Shown here piece by piece: positions 57,820 through 64,000 of a DNA stretch of 64,000 bases (positions are counted from its first letter, which is position 1; each line of letters starts with the position of its first letter). A model generated the notes under the pieces. The model had not been told where the DNA came from and made no database searches. It saw only the letters and a list, made by a program, of their open reading frames with translations. This stretch comes from Acidaminococcus sp050873445. GTDB taxonomy: Bacteria; Bacillota; Negativicutes; Acidaminococcales; Acidaminococcaceae. The stretch lies in contig NZ_JBNMIU010000001.1 of assembly GCF_050873445.1 (NCBI RefSeq), forward strand, positions 41,166 through 105,165, in the 5' to 3' direction. Both the position numbers and the translations under genes were made by a program.

Positions 57820-58953
57820 ATGACTCGTTCCTGGTCTGCCTATCAGGGCATTTATGTACACATCCCCTTTTGTGTGCACAAATGCGCTTACTGCGATTTT
57901 GCCTCGTATCAAATCTATAACGACCACATCATGGCGGACTATACCCGGCGGCTGGTGGAGGAAATCCGCCAGTGGCAGCCGGATCTGCCCATCCGTACCG
58001 ATGCCACTGTTTATTTCGGCGGAGGGACTCCCAGCGTGCTGCCGATGGGGCTGCTGGCCCGGATCGTAGATGCCCTGAAGGAACGGGGTTTCTGGAACTG
58101 CCCGGCAGAGGCCACTTTGGAGGCCAATCCGGGGACGGTGGATCTGGAATGGCTCCGGGCCTGCCATCAGCTGGGCTTTGACCGGCTGAGCCTGGGTATC
58201 CAGAGCTTTCAGCCTGCGGAACTGGCGGCCATGGGACGGATCCACACGGCGGATGAGGCGAAAGAAGCCATCGCCCTGGCCCGACAGGCGGGATTTACCC
58301 GGATCAGCGGCGATTTGATCTACGGTTATCCCGGCCAGACTGTGGACAGCGTCAGGGATTCCCTGCAGCAGCTGCTCCAGACCGGGGTGGACCATGTGTC
58401 CGTGTACGGCCTTACCGTGGAGGAGGGAACCCTGGTCCATGCCCAGCTGGAGAAGGGGCAGGCCACCCTGCCTTCGGAAGAAGCTGCCGGGGCCATGTAC
58501 GGCCTGCTTATGGACGAACTGCCCAAAGCCGGTTATGCCCGGTACGAAATCTCCAACTTCGCCCGGCCGGGACAGGAATCCCGCCACAACCAGATCTACT
58601 GGCACTACGATCCCTATATGGCCTTCGGTGCGGCGGCCTGCCGCTTCAATGGAAAGCGGCGGGAAACCAATGCCCGCAGCCTGGTGGCCTATCTGAAGGG
58701 AGAAGTACCGGAAAGGGAAGAACTGACACCTGAAATCCGCCGGGAAGAACTGGTATTCATGAGCCTGCGTACGTCCAAGGGATTGTCTCTGACAGAATTC
58801 CAGGAGCGGACGGGAGAAGATTTCTTTCATATATATAAAGAAGGCTGGGAACATTGCCAGAAACGGGGCTGGATCCGGCAAAAGGGAGACCGTATCGCCC
58901 TGACTTCCCTGGGGATGCAGTACGGAAACCTGGCTTTTGAAGAATTTTTGTAG
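57820..58953 (+). CDS. hemW: HemW, radical SAM heme chaperone
   Basis: 377 aa. Radical SAM protein related to HemN; HemW members bind heme and deliver it. The cluster motif Cys18-x3-Cys22-x2-Cys25 lies in HIPFCVHKCAYCDF. FGGGTPS, LGIQSF and the HemW C-terminal domain (SLRTSKGLSLTEF) follow. It lacks an upstream Cys typical of true HemN oxidases. An in-frame TTG is at 57802, but AAAGGAG at 57804-57810 supports ATG 57820. Normal neighbour of hrcA in Firmicutes. Confidence 0.93.
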   Translation: MTRSWSAYQGIYVHIPFCVHKCAYCDFASYQIYNDHIMADYTRRLVEEIRQWQPDLPIRTDATVYFGGGTPSVLPMGLLARIVDALKERGFWNCPAEATLEANPGTVDLEWLRACHQLGFDRLSLGIQSFQPAELAAMGRIHTADEAKEAIALARQAGFTRISGDLIYGYPGQTVDSVRDSLQQLLQTGVDHVSVYGLTVEEGTLVHAQLEKGQATLPSEEAAGAMYGLLMDELPKAGYARYEISNFARPGQESRHNQIYWHYDPYMAFGAAACRFNGKRRETNARSLVAYLKGEVPEREELTPEIRREELVFMSLRTSKGLSLTEFQERTGEDFFHIYKEGWEHCQKRGWIRQKGDRIALTSLGMQYGNLAFEEFL

Positions 58954-58979
58954 ATTGGAAAATATTTTCAGGAAAAGTG

Positions 58980-59008
58980 TTGACAATTTGACTAAAGAGG
59001 TGTATCTT
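58980..59008 (+). promoter_or_regulatory. promoter of the hrcA-grpE-dnaK-dnaJ operon
   Basis: TTGACA (58980-58985), 17-base spacer, TATCTT (59003-59008). The CIRCE operator begins 13 bases after the -10. Confidence 0.88.
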
Positions 59009-59020
59009 TACCATTAGATG

Positions 59021-59047
59021 TTAGCACTCTAACGAAAAGAGTGCTAA
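59021..59047 (+). promoter_or_regulatory. CIRCE operator
   Basis: TTAGCACTC (59021-59029), nine bases, GAGTGCTAA (59039-59047): a perfect CIRCE element, the HrcA binding site, in the 5' leader of hrcA. Shows classical heat-shock autorepression. Confidence 0.98.
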
Positions 59048-59062
59048 CAATCCAGAAAAGAG

Positions 59063-60103
59063 ATGATTACAGTGCTAAGTGACCGCAAGAAAAAAATACT
59101 TCAACTGATCATTGAAGATTATATCGAAACGGCTGAGCCTGTAGGATCTCGCAGCATCGCCAGAAAATACAACCTGGGGATCAGCCCCGCAACCATCCGG
59201 AACGAAATGTCCGATCTGGAACTGCTGGGGTATCTGGAACAGCCGCACACCTCGGCGGGCCGTGTCCCGTCGGCGGCGGCTTATCGGTATTATGTGGACA
59301 GCCTGGTGAAACCCACTGCGCTGGCGCCCAATGATGTGGCACTGATCAACAGCTGGTTCCGGGAACGGGTCCACAGTATCGATGATATCTTTCAGTCCAC
59401 TGCCAAGATTCTGTCGCGGATGAGCAAGAACGTATCCGTGGTGCTGGCCAACAAGGACAGCGCTGGGGTGTTTTCCTACCTGCGGTTCCTGCCGCTCAAC
59501 GAGCATCAGGCTATCTTGTGCATCGTAGCCGATGACGGGCAGATGGACAACAGTGTGATCCAGATCCCGGCGGGGATGAACCGCGTGGAACTGGATGCTC
59601 TGGCCCAGCGGGTGACCAATAAACTCCACGGGATGAAGCTGGACGATATCACAGACCAGGACCTGAAGGAAGTCAGGGATACTCTTGCCGGGGATAAGGC
59701 CCTGTATGCTTCTCTGATCCAGGTGGTCAGACAGATGCAGGATGGCCAGCAGGAGAACAAGATGTACCTTGGCGGAACCAAACAGTTGCTCAGCCAGCCT
59801 GAATTCAAGGATCCGGAACGGATCAAGGAGCTGCTGAGCGTGCTGGAGGAAGAGCAGATGCTGAAGGATATGCTGATGGCTGACAAGGACTCCGGTCTGA
59901 GAGTGACCATCGGCAGTGAAAACAAATTTTCCGGTATCCAGGACTGCAGCATGATCCAGGCTACCTACCGGCTGAATGGCCAGGTGGTCGGGACGCTGGC
60001 TGTCCTGGGTCCCACCCGGATGGAATATCAGAAAGTGATTTCTGTCATGGATTATCTCCACAATTACCTGCGGGTGGTCATGAATAAACTGGATGAAAAG
60101 TAG
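59063..60103 (+). CDS. hrcA: heat-inducible transcription repressor HrcA
   Basis: 346 aa. Represses CIRCE-bearing heat-shock operons; activity depends on GroEL. Winged helix at the N-terminus (KKILQLIIEDYIETAEPVGSRSIARKYNLGISPATIRNEMSDLELLGYLEQPHTSAGRVPS in family terms), GAF-like middle, and C-terminal GPTRMEYQKVISVMDYL. ATG 59063 is the first start; GTG 59072 is an alternative with better spacing from GAG. CIRCE lies 15 bases upstream. Confidence 0.95.
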   Translation: MITVLSDRKKKILQLIIEDYIETAEPVGSRSIARKYNLGISPATIRNEMSDLELLGYLEQPHTSAGRVPSAAAYRYYVDSLVKPTALAPNDVALINSWFRERVHSIDDIFQSTAKILSRMSKNVSVVLANKDSAGVFSYLRFLPLNEHQAILCIVADDGQMDNSVIQIPAGMNRVELDALAQRVTNKLHGMKLDDITDQDLKEVRDTLAGDKALYASLIQVVRQMQDGQQENKMYLGGTKQLLSQPEFKDPERIKELLSVLEEEQMLKDMLMADKDSGLRVTIGSENKFSGIQDCSMIQATYRLNGQVVGTLAVLGPTRMEYQKVISVMDYLHNYLRVVMNKLDEK

Positions 60104-60113
60104 GGGAGGAACA

Positions 60114-60713
60114 ATGGAAAAGGATACGCAGAAGGAAGCGGAAACCGTCAAGGCGGAAGCCAAAGCTACGGAAGCCAAAGCCGAAGAACAGGCAGCGTCC
60201 GCTGACCAGGACGGCAAGACTGAAAAGAACGAAGAAACAGCGGCTTCGGATCCGAAAGATGTAAAAATCGCAGCTCAGGAGAAACAGATCGCCGATCTGC
60301 AGAACCGGCTCCTTCGCCTGCAGGCAGATTTCGACAACTTCCGGAAACGGAACAACGAAGAACGGGAACGGCTGGGCCGGTATGTAACCGGTCAGGTAGT
60401 CCGGGAATTCCTGAAGGTGCTGGATAACTTCGAACGGGCGGAAGCCAGTCTGAAAACCAGCAAAGATGACAACGCTCTGCAGGTTGGGATGGAAAAGATC
60501 CACAAGCAGTTCGAAAAGGCGCTGCAGACCCTGCACATCGAGGAAATCCCTGCTCAGGGCAAACCTTTCGATCCCAATATCCACGAAGCCGTCATGCAGG
60601 GCAGCAATCCGGACCTGCCCGATGAAAGTATCGATCTGGTCCTTGAAAAGGGTTACAAGATCGGTGACGATGTGATCCGCCACTCCAAGGTGCGGGTCAT
60701 CCGGAATGATTGA
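60114..60713 (+). CDS. grpE: nucleotide exchange factor GrpE
   Basis: 199 aa. Releases ADP from DnaK. Long charged N-terminus (Lys/Glu/Ala), coiled coil (QEKQIADLQNRLLRLQADFDNFRKR), and the beta head VMQGSNPDLPDESIDLVLEKGYKIGD. GGGGAGGAACA precedes ATG 60114; the ATG at 60093 is inside hrcA. Confidence 0.96.
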   Translation: MEKDTQKEAETVKAEAKATEAKAEEQAASADQDGKTEKNEETAASDPKDVKIAAQEKQIADLQNRLLRLQADFDNFRKRNNEERERLGRYVTGQVVREFLKVLDNFERAEASLKTSKDDNALQVGMEKIHKQFEKALQTLHIEEIPAQGKPFDPNIHEAVMQGSNPDLPDESIDLVLEKGYKIGDDVIRHSKVRVIRND

Positions 60714-60768
60714 TTGCAAACAACTTTTTTACCATAGAAAATTCCAGATTTGACAGGAGGAATTCATT

Positions 60769-62628
60769 ATGTCTAAGATTATTGGTATTGACTTGGGGAC
60801 TACCAACTCCGTAGTTGCCGTAATGGAAGGCGGCGAACCTACGGTTATCACTACCCAGGAAGGCGGCCGACTGACTCCTTCCGTGGTTGGCTTTACGAAA
60901 AACGGGGAAAAACTGGTCGGCCAGCTGGCAAAACGGCAGGCTGTATCCAATCCTGAACGGACCATCAGCTCCATCAAACGTCATATGGGCACCAAATACA
61001 CGGTGACTGTCGATGGCAAGGACTATACGCCGGAACAGATTTCCGCTATGATCCTGGAAAAGATGAAGGGCGATGCCGAACGGTATCTGGGTGAAAAAGT
61101 CACCGAAGCCGTCATTACGGTACCGGCTTACTTCAACGACAGCCAGCGTCAGGCCACCAAAGATGCAGGCCGTATCGCAGGCCTGGATGTAAAGCGGATC
61201 ATCAACGAACCAACGGCTGCAGCTCTGGCTTACGGCATTGATAAATCCGACGACCATACCATCCTGGTCTATGACCTGGGCGGCGGCACCTTCGATGTGT
61301 CCATCCTGGAACTGGGCGACGGCGTGTTCGAAGTGAAATCTACCAACGGTGATACCCATCTGGGCGGCGATGACTTCGATAAACGGGTCATGGACTGGAT
61401 GTGCGATGAATTCAAAAAACAGAACGGCATCGACCTGACCGGCGACAAGATGGCCATGCAGCGGATCCGTGAGGCTGCTGAAAAAGCCAAGATCGAACTG
61501 TCCAACATGCTGACCACCAACATCAACCTGCCGTTCATTTCTGCAGGCCCTAACGGCCCTGTGCACATGGATCTGGATCTGACCAGAGCCAAATTCGATG
61601 AAATGACCAGCGACCTGGTTGACCGGACCCTGGTCTGCGTCAACAAGGCACTGAGCGATGCTCATATGAGCCCGAAAGACATCAACAAAGTCCTGCTGGT
61701 GGGCGGTTCTTCCCGTATCCCGGCTGTGCAGGAAGCCATCAAACGGACCATGGGCCAGGAACCGGCACACGGCGTGAACCCGGATGAATGCGTAGCCATG
61801 GGTGCTGCCGTCCAGGCAGGTGTTCTGGCTGGTGATGTGAAGGACGTACTGCTGCTGGATGTTACGCCTCTGTCCCTGGGTATCGAAACCATGGGCGGCG
61901 TGATGACCAAGATCATCGACCGGAACACCACCATCCCGACTTCCAAGAAACAGGTATTCTCTACGGCTACTGATAACCAGCCTTCTGTAGACATCCACGT
62001 GCTGCAGGGCGAACGGGAAATGGCCGCTGACAACAAGACCCTGGGTCGTTTCGAACTGGGCGGCATCCCGGCTGCTCCGCGGGGAGTGCCTCAGATCGAA
62101 GTGGCTTTCGATATCGATGCCAACGGTATCGTGAATGTAAGCGCCAAGGACCTGGGTACCGGCAAGGAACAGAAGATTACCATTACTTCTTCCGGCAGCC
62201 TGAGCAAAGAAGAAGTGGATAAGATGGTGAAGGAAGCACAGGCCAACGAAGCTGCCGACAAGAAACGGAAGGAAGCCGTGGAAGCCAAGAACCAGGCCGA
62301 TACCCTGATTTACCAGGCTGAAAAGACCGTCAAAGACATGAACGGCAAGGGCCATGATGACCTGATCAAGAAGGTCCAGGATGCCATTGCTGCCCTGAAA
62401 GAAACCATGAAGAGCGACGATACCGATAAGATCAAAGCCGGTACTGAAGCTCTGCAGAAACCTCTGTATGAACTGAGTGCTGAACTGTACAAACAGAACC
62501 AGGGCGCTGCACAGGGTGCTGCCGGTGCCAATGCTGGTGCAGGGGCAGGCGCCAATGCCGGGGCTGAACAGAAGAAATCCGACGATGATGTGGTAGATGC
62601 CGAAGTCGTGGATGACGATAAGAAATAA
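60769..62628 (+). CDS. dnaK: molecular chaperone DnaK
   Basis: 619 aa Hsp70. IIGIDLGTTNSVVAVMEGGEP, VPAYFNDSQRQATKDAG, DLGGGTFDVSILELGDG and the substrate-binding domain (TPLSLGIETMGGVMTKIIDRNTTIP) are present. The C-terminal lid ends with an Ala/Gly-rich tail and DDVVDAEVVDDDKK. The insert found in E. coli DnaK's N-terminal domain is shortened (QLAKRQAVSNPERTISSIKRHMG), as in Firmicutes. AGGAGGAATTC precedes ATG 60769. Confidence 0.98.
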   Translation: MSKIIGIDLGTTNSVVAVMEGGEPTVITTQEGGRLTPSVVGFTKNGEKLVGQLAKRQAVSNPERTISSIKRHMGTKYTVTVDGKDYTPEQISAMILEKMKGDAERYLGEKVTEAVITVPAYFNDSQRQATKDAGRIAGLDVKRIINEPTAAALAYGIDKSDDHTILVYDLGGGTFDVSILELGDGVFEVKSTNGDTHLGGDDFDKRVMDWMCDEFKKQNGIDLTGDKMAMQRIREAAEKAKIELSNMLTTNINLPFISAGPNGPVHMDLDLTRAKFDEMTSDLVDRTLVCVNKALSDAHMSPKDINKVLLVGGSSRIPAVQEAIKRTMGQEPAHGVNPDECVAMGAAVQAGVLAGDVKDVLLLDVTPLSLGIETMGGVMTKIIDRNTTIPTSKKQVFSTATDNQPSVDIHVLQGEREMAADNKTLGRFELGGIPAAPRGVPQIEVAFDIDANGIVNVSAKDLGTGKEQKITITSSGSLSKEEVDKMVKEAQANEAADKKRKEAVEAKNQADTLIYQAEKTVKDMNGKGHDDLIKKVQDAIAALKETMKSDDTDKIKAGTEALQKPLYELSAELYKQNQGAAQGAAGANAGAGAGANAGAEQKKSDDDVVDAEVVDDDKK

Positions 62629-62651
62629 GCTTTTCCTAGAGGGAGATACTG

Positions 62652-63821
62652 ATGGCAGAGAAGAGAGATTATTATGAAGTGCTGGGCGTGTCCAAGAACG
62701 CTTCGGCGGATGAGCTGAAAAAGGCTTATCACAAACTGGCACGCAAGTATCATCCTGACTTGAACAAAAATGATCCGACTGCAGCTGATAAATTCAAAGA
62801 GGTCAACGAAGCCTACAGCGTCCTGAGCGATCCCCAGAAGAAAGCGGCCTATGACCAGTATGGCCATGCCGCCTTCCAGAACGGGGGCGCTGGTGCCGGC
62901 GGAGCGGGCAATCCCTTCGGCGGCGGGTTCCAGGGCTTTGGTGGTTTTGGCGGCGAAGGCATGGATGACATCTTCAATATGTTCTTTGGGGGTGCCGGCC
63001 GTGGCGGAGCTGGCCGTCGGGCCGACAACGGCCCTCGCCAGGGCACCGATTTGCGGGAGGATATGCCGATTACCTTTGAAGAAGCAGCTTTCGGTACGGA
63101 AAAGAAAGTCCGCCTGAACCGGGAGGAAGAATGTGAGACCTGTCACGGGTCCGGTGCGGCTCCCGGCAGCATGCCGGAAACCTGCCCGGACTGTCATGGG
63201 ACAGGGGAAATCCGGGTTACCCAGAATTCTCTCTTTGGCCAGGTGGTCAATGTACGGTCCTGTCCGAAATGCCATGGTACCGGTAAGATCGTAACCAATC
63301 CCTGCAAGGATTGTCATGGGACCGGCCGGGTGAAGAGAAGGAGAATCCTGACCGTGAAGATCCCTGCCGGTGTGGATAACGGTTCCCGTCTGCGGGTGGC
63401 CGGAGAAGGCGAAGCAGGGCTGCGGGGCGGCCGTCCTGGGGATCTGTATGTGTACCTGTATGTGAAACCCCATGCGTTCTTTGAACGGGAAGGCACTACG
63501 GTGGCCTGCGAAGTGCCCATCAATATCGTGCAGGCAACCCTGGGGGCTGAAGTTGAAGTGCCGACCCTGTACGGCAAGGTAAAGGTGCGGATTCCGGAAG
63601 GGACCCAGCCCAACAAGGTCCTGCGGCTGAAGGGCAAGGGGATTGTATCCCTGCGCAACGGCCGGAAGGGCGATCAGATGGTACGGATCAAGGTTGTGAT
63701 CCCCACCGGTCTGAGCGATGCCCAGAAGGAGGCTCTGCGGAAATTCGCAGAAGCCGAAGGCGGCAGTATCAATCCGGAAGAAAAGAGCTTCTGGAACAAG
63801 ATCAAAGGTCTGTTCAAGTAA
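62652..63821 (+). CDS. dnaJ: co-chaperone DnaJ
   Basis: 389 aa. J domain with HPD in KLARKYHPDLN, Gly/Phe-rich stretch (about 75-115), zinc domain with four repeats CETCHGSG, CPDCHGTG, CPKCHGTG, CKDCHGTG, then the substrate-binding part. GAGGGAGATACTG precedes ATG 62652. Last gene of the heat-shock operon. Confidence 0.98.
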   Translation: MAEKRDYYEVLGVSKNASADELKKAYHKLARKYHPDLNKNDPTAADKFKEVNEAYSVLSDPQKKAAYDQYGHAAFQNGGAGAGGAGNPFGGGFQGFGGFGGEGMDDIFNMFFGGAGRGGAGRRADNGPRQGTDLREDMPITFEEAAFGTEKKVRLNREEECETCHGSGAAPGSMPETCPDCHGTGEIRVTQNSLFGQVVNVRSCPKCHGTGKIVTNPCKDCHGTGRVKRRRILTVKIPAGVDNGSRLRVAGEGEAGLRGGRPGDLYVYLYVKPHAFFEREGTTVACEVPINIVQATLGAEVEVPTLYGKVKVRIPEGTQPNKVLRLKGKGIVSLRNGRKGDQMVRIKVVIPTGLSDAQKEALRKFAEAEGGSINPEEKSFWNKIKGLFK

Positions 63822-63835
63822 GTCAATTGAAAAAC

Positions 63836-63866
63836 GTCCGCTGCGGAAACGCAGCGGACATTTTTT
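63836..63866 (+). terminator. terminator after dnaJ
   Basis: GTCCGCTGCG (63836-63845), GAAA tetraloop, CGCAGCGGAC (63850-63859), then A and six T. Confidence 0.95.
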
Positions 63867-63878
63867 GTCGGGTTTGAA

Positions 63879-64000
63879 AACCCCACGCTATGCGTGGGGT
63901 TCTGGAAAGCTTTTAGCTATACCAAAAAATCCTCCTTTGGTAAAATGAAGATGGCTACCAACCACTTCATTTTGAAAGGAGGATATCCTGAATGGATATT
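63879..64000 (+). mobile_element. left end of an IS200/IS605-like element, cut by the window edge
   Basis: A perfect ten-pair hairpin with a TAT loop, AACCCCACGC (63879-63888) with GCGTGGGGTT (63892-63901), resembles the subterminal hairpins of IS200/IS605 ends. It is followed by a long imperfect hairpin (63930-63950 with 63965-63983) whose right arm contains the AAAGGAGG ribosome binding site of a reading frame starting at 63992. RBS masking by a leader hairpin is known for IS200 tnpA. The exact left boundary is not visible; it must lie after the dnaJ terminator. Confidence 0.6.
63992..64000 (+). CDS. start of a putative IS200-type transposase gene (three codons visible)
   Basis: ATG GAT ATT ends exactly at the window edge, nine bases after AAAGGAGGA (63975-63983). 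Many IS200-type transposases begin with MD-. Identity rests on the upstream hairpins only. Confidence 0.4.

Noticed and set aside
1..64000. CRISPR arrays, rRNA or tRNA genes, prophage
   Set aside because: No regularly spaced repeats, no rRNA or tRNA signature and no phage structural genes were seen on either strand.

Overview
The window reads as a chromosome segment of a diderm Firmicute (Negativicutes), most likely the Acidaminococcaceae (Acidaminococcus-like). Firmicute traits are PolC, the FapR-PlsX lipid control circuit, the HrcA/CIRCE heat-shock circuit, and the gene orders uppS-cdsA-dxr-rseP-ispG-proS-polC-rimP-nusA-ylxR-ylxQ-infB-rbfA-nrnA-truB-ribF and rpsT-lepA...hemW-hrcA-grpE-dnaK-dnaJ. 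The diderm trait is an exported beta-barrel-like protein in a polysaccharide cluster. The genus is an inference; no rRNA is present.

Layout. 1-1451: end of a VOC-family gene and tmcAL, both on the minus strand. 1569-12125: ackA, yceD-rpmF, an aldolase gene, then the lipid operon fapR-plsX-fabH-fabD-fabG-acpP-fabK-like-fabF-rnc, with a FapR operator in front of fapR. 12172-24992: accessory region. A GGDEF diguanylate cyclase gene on the minus strand sits behind a c-di-GMP-I riboswitch and terminator. Divergent to it is a seven-gene exopolysaccharide operon: outer-membrane barrel candidate, UDP-HexNAc dehydrogenase, three proteins carrying four NodB-fold domains, a PilZ-glycosyltransferase synthase, and a GH18 hydrolase. 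25006-27507: ilvE (minus) and an AlaX editing protein. 27533-50274: translation, isoprenoid, envelope and replication genes in conserved order. 50288-64000: rpsT, lepA, an inserted dicarboxylate block (dual-wHTH GntR regulator, SLC13 transporter, TtdAB-type dehydratase, EamA transporter), then hemW, hrcA-grpE-dnaK-dnaJ, and the left end of an IS200/IS605-like element cut by the window edge.

The best candidate for a new system is the 12.3-25 kb region. The riboswitch lets c-di-GMP control the cyclase that makes it, the synthase has a PilZ domain fused to a processive GT2 domain, and the neighbours supply a uronate precursor, periplasmic modification, hydrolysis and a possible outer-membrane exit. 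The gene set mixes features of the Pga (PNAG) and alginate systems but matches neither. Other notable points are a PolC without its 3'-5' exonuclease insert, a GntR protein with two DNA-binding domains, a two-copy intergenic repeat at the edges of accessory blocks, and an RBS-masking hairpin in the IS element.
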